Assembly (NCBI GenBank): GCA_035651635.1
Contig: DASRFK010000265.1
Span: 1 to 36,447 of the forward strand
Length of the DNA: 36,447 nucleotides
Source: JANXQE01 sp035651635
GTDB lineage: Bacteria; Verrucomicrobiota; Verrucomicrobiia; Limisphaerales; UBA8199
Direction: 5' to 3'
The stretch's first letter is position 1, and every line of letters starts with the position of its first letter. The translations under genes and the position numbers were made by a program. This document shows positions 33,601 to 36,447 of the stretch, one piece after another. The notes under the pieces were generated by a model that had not been told where the DNA came from, ran no database searches, and saw only the letters and a list, made by a program, of their open reading frames with translations.

Positions 33601-33887
33601 GTGGCCCATACCTCGATGCTGATATTGGTCAGCCCGTTAATCAAACCGGTCGGCAACTGGATGTATCCGCCAGACCCATCGAAGCCGACCTGGCCGTTAG
33701 TGTAGACCACCGGGACAGCGCCAGCATGCTGCGCGGTGTTTACCAGGTTCGTTCCATTGGCGGTACCGACCGAGTCGCTGGCATCGGTGGTGAAACTATA
33801 GCGGTGGATCAAGCTCGCGTGCGCTGACGTGAGCATCAAGAGTGGCATCAACAAAAAGAGCCGGACGAACTTCTTGGGGTTTCTCAT
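30696..33887 (-). CDS. Large secreted protein with three LamG domains and Big-type Ig-like repeats
   Basis: The 1063-residue protein starts at ATG 33887 with a signal peptide (cleavage likely after AHA, residue 24). LamG-like domains lie at about 27-245, 345-580 and 770-990, each opening with a L(I/L)HRYSF phrase and containing GGYIQLPTGL or a similar strand and an EFRIxDxxLxxxQIAA ending. Bacterial Ig-like (Big_2-type) segments lie between them (about 250-340 and 590-765, for example TPGTASITASLGGLNSVVS). The tail (about 994-1063) reads like a final beta domain and ends in SPSFYRLKE, comparable to the ends of the proteins at 10861 and 14715. No catalytic motif is seen. It probably binds glycans or cells outside the membrane. 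The prepilin-like gene is 142 bp upstream on the same strand. Confidence 0.9.
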   Translation of the reverse strand: MRNPKKFVRLFLLMPLLMLTSAHASLIHRYSFTTDASDSVGTANGTNLVNTAQHAGAVPVVYTNGQVGFDGSGGYIQLPTGLINGLTNISIEVWATWNGTPGSTGDWQRFFDFGDTDAGAAGAYDMFLTPSYGGSGGKLRFGIANADPGYNLERDVSSANPFPQATETHVVLTYGTNSGVILYVNGVLDSSGPVSFPLSVVHDVYTYLGRSTYNDPPYNGSLNEFRIHDSILTAPQIAASFASGPDTVSYDPGSVTALAFTNAQTTMSEGDLQIPRFLASYAKAGDVVIGTSDGVTLSSGNTNVLVIKAGGIFAKAPGTASITASLGGLNSVVSITVTPAVPVLLHRYSFNDAPTSTTVADSVGGAAYAGSLVPDSTGTTNVALTNGEAVFAGPTTASYTTAPYIALPGGLFTTMTNVTIDAWATWQGANAAGVTTWQRIFDFGDSQKGTIAQNAGNGLDSLYLTVSDGGGNSHADAFIPAGGGGETVLTGPGPLPIGKQVHVTMVYAPNRRQSTFYINGVPVASGDAANPLSALSPDANNWLGASQWNDPPFHGSISEIRIYEGALSDIAVAVNDTAGPDTVPQDPGTLQSVKLTSPPLLPGNPFTSQALFLGTFQHANNVNISGVAGVSYTVGDTNIFTITPTGGLRAVTNSGTSTLVATYGGLSATSQVSVVGPISLAVSNLPASAIFDGPTVSAALVATFPGATNVDVSRFAGVTWTVTDPLLASISPTGVVTPLSPGTLTVKGTYQGLSATAQVSLNYAPGSGPAVLIHRYSFSDSNVVDSVGGADGQALLDPNKTAPNPVVFTNGQAVLDGTGGYIALPGGLVSSLSNLTVETWVTWTGGPDWQNIFVFGNTDGGGNGEFGLFGTPTFGGSGGKFRLGFGNADPGYNAEFDVSSPNFFPTNKPTQLVVVYAPADGGTRIYINGALDVSGGAPDPLSALQDVYGYLGRSGYNGDPTFRGSFDEFRIYDGALSGAQVAADFASGPNNATPLPTLNARLSNGQLVFSWPLSATNATLVVSHTLGSGASWQSAGATVVQTNGTYSATVTPTQSPSFYRLKE

Positions 33888-34029
33888 AGGGCAGGTTTTT
33901 GGTTTGGGTTGTTTTTACATCACACAGCACTTCTTTCGTCGAACTGAGTGTCACGGACGTCTTCCCGCCTGCGTGAGCAGGTTGCCGACTTCCGTCAGCC
34001 TTATCCGCAGACTCGTGCTACTTGGGTCA

Positions 34030-34848
34030 TTACCACCAAAATACCGGGGGACCGCTGGTGGTGCGCGGGTACATCAGATTGAATTTGCGCCACTCGAGGT
34101 GACCATCGAGCATCCCCAGGTTGCCGCCCTGCGGATAGCTCCCCTCCACATGCGAGGTCCGATGCAATTTCGTGAAACCGCCCTGAATGCCGACATAGGA
34201 ATTCGCCCCACGGTTAATGGTACTGGTTTGGCCCGGCTTCGAGAGCGTCGCGTCGGCCATGAGCACACGATCCGTCGGAGGCGGAGGCGGATAAGTGATA
34301 TGGGTGTCCGGATCGGTAATCGAGCTGGGAATCAAGCTCGGGTTTTGATTGGTGAAGGCCAGGCTGGCCGTGCCCGGAAAGGTTTGGGCATAGCCAATGA
34401 CATGAAACGGCTTAGCCGTGGTGCTGGGCGGCGCGTAGTACCACAGGTTGGAATTATCCAGATCGCTGAAGCCTGAGGAGGGGCAATAAAAGGCGCGCCA
34501 CTGCGAGGCAATGTTCGGGAGCATGAGATCGCCCACGTCCCAGGGCAGATCCCACACCCAGTTCCCATCGTCCATGACGGGCAACTTGTCCTTGTAACTG
34601 TCCGCATACAGCCGGATCGCCAGCGTCACCTGCTTGACGTTGTTCATGCATTGGATCCGCTTGGCTTTGTCTTTGGCCCGCGAAAGCGCCGGAAGAATCA
34701 TGGCCGCAAGGATGGCGATGATGGCGATGACGACCAACAGCTCGATCAGGGTGAAGGCGAGTCTCGGGCGGCTTGGTGCCGGAGAACAACTGGATTCGTG
34801 TCGTCTCGCGCCGCAAGCGGACAGGGCCGACAGGCAAAAGGGTCTCAT
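34030..34848 (-). CDS. Prepilin-like protein with N-methylation motif (type II secretion/pilin-like)
   Basis: From ATG 34848 the frame encodes 272 residues. A leader of about 30 residues precedes the prepilin peptidase site and hydrophobic helix, AFTLIELLVVIAIIAILAAM, with the conserved Glu at position 5 after the cleavage point (A-F or equivalent). The body contains QCMNNVKQVTLAIRLYADSY and, near the end, LGMLDGHLEWRKF, the H-X9-DG-like ending of the large verrucomicrobial/planctomycetal pseudopilin family. The open frame reaches 34977, but the extra stretch looks noncoding. A TATAGT-like -10 on the minus strand (34873-34868) would place transcription start only about 10 nt before the ATG, so the promoter is unclear. 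Single genes of this type are abundant in these bacteria; the function is unknown. Confidence 0.88.
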   Translation of the reverse strand: MRPFCLSALSACGARRHESSCSPAPSRPRLAFTLIELLVVIAIIAILAAMILPALSRAKDKAKRIQCMNNVKQVTLAIRLYADSYKDKLPVMDDGNWVWDLPWDVGDLMLPNIASQWRAFYCPSSGFSDLDNSNLWYYAPPSTTAKPFHVIGYAQTFPGTASLAFTNQNPSLIPSSITDPDTHITYPPPPPTDRVLMADATLSKPGQTSTINRGANSYVGIQGGFTKLHRTSHVEGSYPQGGNLGMLDGHLEWRKFNLMYPRTTSGPPVFWW

Positions 34849-35061
34849 CGGAGCAAGGGTGCTATTTACTATACAAACTTTATTAACCCAACCGTCCCCC
34901 GACAACCCCACTTTGCGTAAAAAAATCACCATTTTGCGAATGGGGTGCGCTGCCCCGATTGGGGCAAAACTCCTCAATGGGTTTGAGGATGAATTGTTGC
35001 GTGGCTCCTAAGCAGATAGGACCAAGGTGCATGATGATGGATTCGGCGAGACCGCGGACCC

Positions 35062-35082
35062 GTCACTCGTCACTCGTCACTC
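35062..35082. repeat. Short tandem heptamer repeat (GTCACTC x3) that encodes the end of the regulator
   Basis: Three exact copies of GTCACTC are followed by a degenerate fourth. On the minus strand the repeat supplies the last residues (RVTSDE) and the TGA stop of the XylR-type regulator. Similar heptamer tracts are at 690-752 and 10789-10824. Confidence 0.8.
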
Positions 35083-36310
35083 GTCTCGGGACACGGGCTT
35101 TGGCGTCGCTGCCGTAGCGGGCGTGAATGCTCCGGTATCGCAGAGGAGTCATTTGTTTACCCGAACGAAAGTAGCGCGCGAAATGGTGTGCGTCAGCGAA
35201 CCCAAGCATCCCGGCGATGGCGGTGACGGGCAAATCGGTCTCGACCAGCATTCGCGCCATGTGATCGGTGCGCACGCGGCGGACTTCATCGAGGATCGAG
35301 CGACCGAGAAAGGTACGGAAGCGTTTCTCGAGAGCTCGGCGCGACAGGCCCGCCGCCCGGGCCACTTCATCAACCGATATACTGCCGCGCCCATGATCGC
35401 GCACGAATCGCAAGGCGCGAGTCAGATATTGATCGTCCGCCGCGACGAAATCCGTTGAGCGGCGGGTGATGATGTGCGGGGCGGCGGCCATGATTCGGGG
35501 CGGAACGTCGGGGAGCCCGCGCATGAGTTTATCGAGGGCTCCGGCGGCATCGTAGCCTGCCGCTTCGAAGTTGATGGCCACGCTGGAGAGAGGAGGATCG
35601 GTCAGGCCGCAGACCACCTCGTCGTTGTCGGCGCCAATCACCCCAACCTGGTCCGGGATGCTCAGTCCGGCCAGTTTACAGGCTTCGACGACTTGCTGGC
35701 CGCAATCATCGTTGCAGGCCATCAGCCCAAGGGGTTTGGGGAACGCTTCGAGCCAGGCTGCCAGCGCTCGCCTTTCTTTCGGCCAATCCTCGGCGGTGTG
35801 AGAGAGTGCGTAGCGACGAGGCGTTTTGAAACCCGCCGCGCGGATGCGCGCGCTGAAGAATTTACCGCGGACTTCGGACCAGACCGTGCGTTCGAGCGCG
35901 CTTCCCGAGTAACCGCAAAAGCCGAAGTGTTTGAACCCGCACTCGATCAAATGCTCGGCGCCCATGCGTCCAATGGCTTCGGAATCGGTCACCACATTGA
36001 CCAGCCCGGCAATCTCAGACTGGCGATGCCCGATGACGACAGCCGGCAAACCGCTGGCCAAGGCTTCTTCCACTTTTTCGACGTCGCGAAGAATAATTCC
36101 GTCGGCCTCGATTTGGCGCAAGGCGGGCCAGGCCTTTTCGAGGCCCCCCGGCTCCCAGTAGAAAGACCAGGGGCCATGGTGATGCGCGTAATTGGCAATC
36201 CCTCGCAGGAGGGCCCGGCCTGAACCGCGCGAAGATTCGACCAGCAAAATGACTCGGGGAAATTTGCTTCGGATAGCGCTCGTGCTCACGTGTGCAAGGC
36301 TGCTGCGCAT
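35063..36310 (-). CDS. XylR-type transcriptional regulator (LacI-like sensor fused to AraC DNA-binding domain)
   Basis: The 415-residue protein has an N-terminal periplasmic-binding-protein-like sensor (about 18-275: VILLVESSRGSGRALLRGIA, GLMACNDDCGQQVVEACKLA, IPDQVGVIGADND) and a C-terminal AraC domain with two helix-turn-helix motifs (about 292-395: ISVDEVARAAGLSRRALEKR and LPVTAIAGMLGFADAHHFAR). This is the layout of E. coli XylR, a family greatly expanded in Verrucomicrobiota and usually responding to a sugar. The ATG at 36310 gives the normal short N-terminal lead. The C-terminal end is taken from a tandem heptamer repeat. The regulated genes are not evident; the prepilin-like and LamG genes downstream on the same strand are possible but unproven targets. 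Confidence 0.94.
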   Translation of the reverse strand: MRSSLAHVSTSAIRSKFPRVILLVESSRGSGRALLRGIANYAHHHGPWSFYWEPGGLEKAWPALRQIEADGIILRDVEKVEEALASGLPAVVIGHRQSEIAGLVNVVTDSEAIGRMGAEHLIECGFKHFGFCGYSGSALERTVWSEVRGKFFSARIRAAGFKTPRRYALSHTAEDWPKERRALAAWLEAFPKPLGLMACNDDCGQQVVEACKLAGLSIPDQVGVIGADNDEVVCGLTDPPLSSVAINFEAAGYDAAGALDKLMRGLPDVPPRIMAAAPHIITRRSTDFVAADDQYLTRALRFVRDHGRGSISVDEVARAAGLSRRALEKRFRTFLGRSILDEVRRVRTDHMARMLVETDLPVTAIAGMLGFADAHHFARYFRSGKQMTPLRYRSIHARYGSDAKARVPRRVTSDE

Positions 36311-36381
36311 GGTGAATCAAGCGGGTGACGAAAGCAAATCTCCGGCTAAAGGGCTTGGATGGAAACCTGGGGGGCCCATCC

Positions 36382-36447
36382 ATGCCCGACAAGACGCGCG
36401 AAGACCGGCTGACGTCAGAGCATGCTCGTGGCCGGGTTCGGTTCGGG
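36382..36447 (+). CDS. Possible start of a divergent gene, cut by the window edge
   Basis: ATG 36382 (MPDKTREDRLTSEHARGRVR) opens a frame that stays open to the last base, preceded by a G-rich stretch (GGGGGG about 8 bases upstream) that could serve as a ribosome-binding site. Only 22 codons are visible and no family can be recognised. The region 36311-36381 would be the shared upstream region with the regulator gene. Confidence 0.2.
   Translation, partial: MPDKTREDRLTSEHARGRVRFG

Overview
The window looks like chromosomal DNA of a free-living Gram-negative bacterium, most likely a member of the Verrucomicrobiota (Pedosphaera/Limisphaerales-like). This is inferred from gene content: a XylR-type LacI/AraC fusion regulator, a prepilin-like protein with an H-X9-DG-type ending, very large secreted LamG/Ig/DUF2341 proteins, an SGNH-TPR membrane protein and a eukaryote-type HisA. 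No rRNA, tRNA, CRISPR array, phage gene or intact transposase was seen.

Layout. 1-503: the 5' part of enolase (minus). 504-1137: a gene-free stretch with a degenerate short tandem repeat, a hairpin and a candidate small RNA of about 118 nt with its own -10 box and intrinsic terminator. 1138-2714: an isochorismatase-like hydrolase and endonuclease IV (minus). 2715-3214: a MITE-like palindromic element with a 10-bp direct repeat at its ends, and a dual hairpin. 3215-6426: an operon for E1 alpha, E1 beta and E2 of a 2-oxoacid (probably pyruvate) dehydrogenase; a second MITE-like element flanked by TA lies just upstream. 6933-10635: a large hybrid histidine kinase and a REC-Hpt-REC protein, one nucleotide apart. 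10861-19442: two large secreted proteins sharing a DUF2341-LamG module, with a small BamE-like lipoprotein between them and a good intrinsic terminator after the larger one. 19822-23301: a small membrane protein, lipoamide dehydrogenase (the missing E3), and a HEXXH peptidase with TPR-like repeats whose 5' end is embedded in repeat DNA. 23341-24626: hisA and a DUF2062 membrane protein overlapping by four bases (minus). 24757-28012: an outer-membrane beta-barrel protein tightly followed by a two-subunit, Tat-exported molybdenum hydroxylase. 28074-30590: the SGNH-TPR protein. 30696-36310: a third LamG protein, a prepilin-like protein and the XylR-type regulator (all minus). A possible gene start lies at the right edge.

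How it fits together. Central carbon metabolism (enolase, E1/E2/E3) is mixed with cell-surface functions: secreted carbohydrate-binding proteins, a probable secreted glycoside hydrolase, a pilin-like protein and a sugar-type regulator. This suggests a polysaccharide-associated lifestyle. The three giant secreted proteins end in a similar tail (a Trp-containing strand segment, then a terminal FFR/FYR motif), a candidate C-terminal sorting or assembly domain. Intergenic regions are rich in short palindromic and tandem repeats, some of which extend or terminate open reading frames and would mislead start calling.
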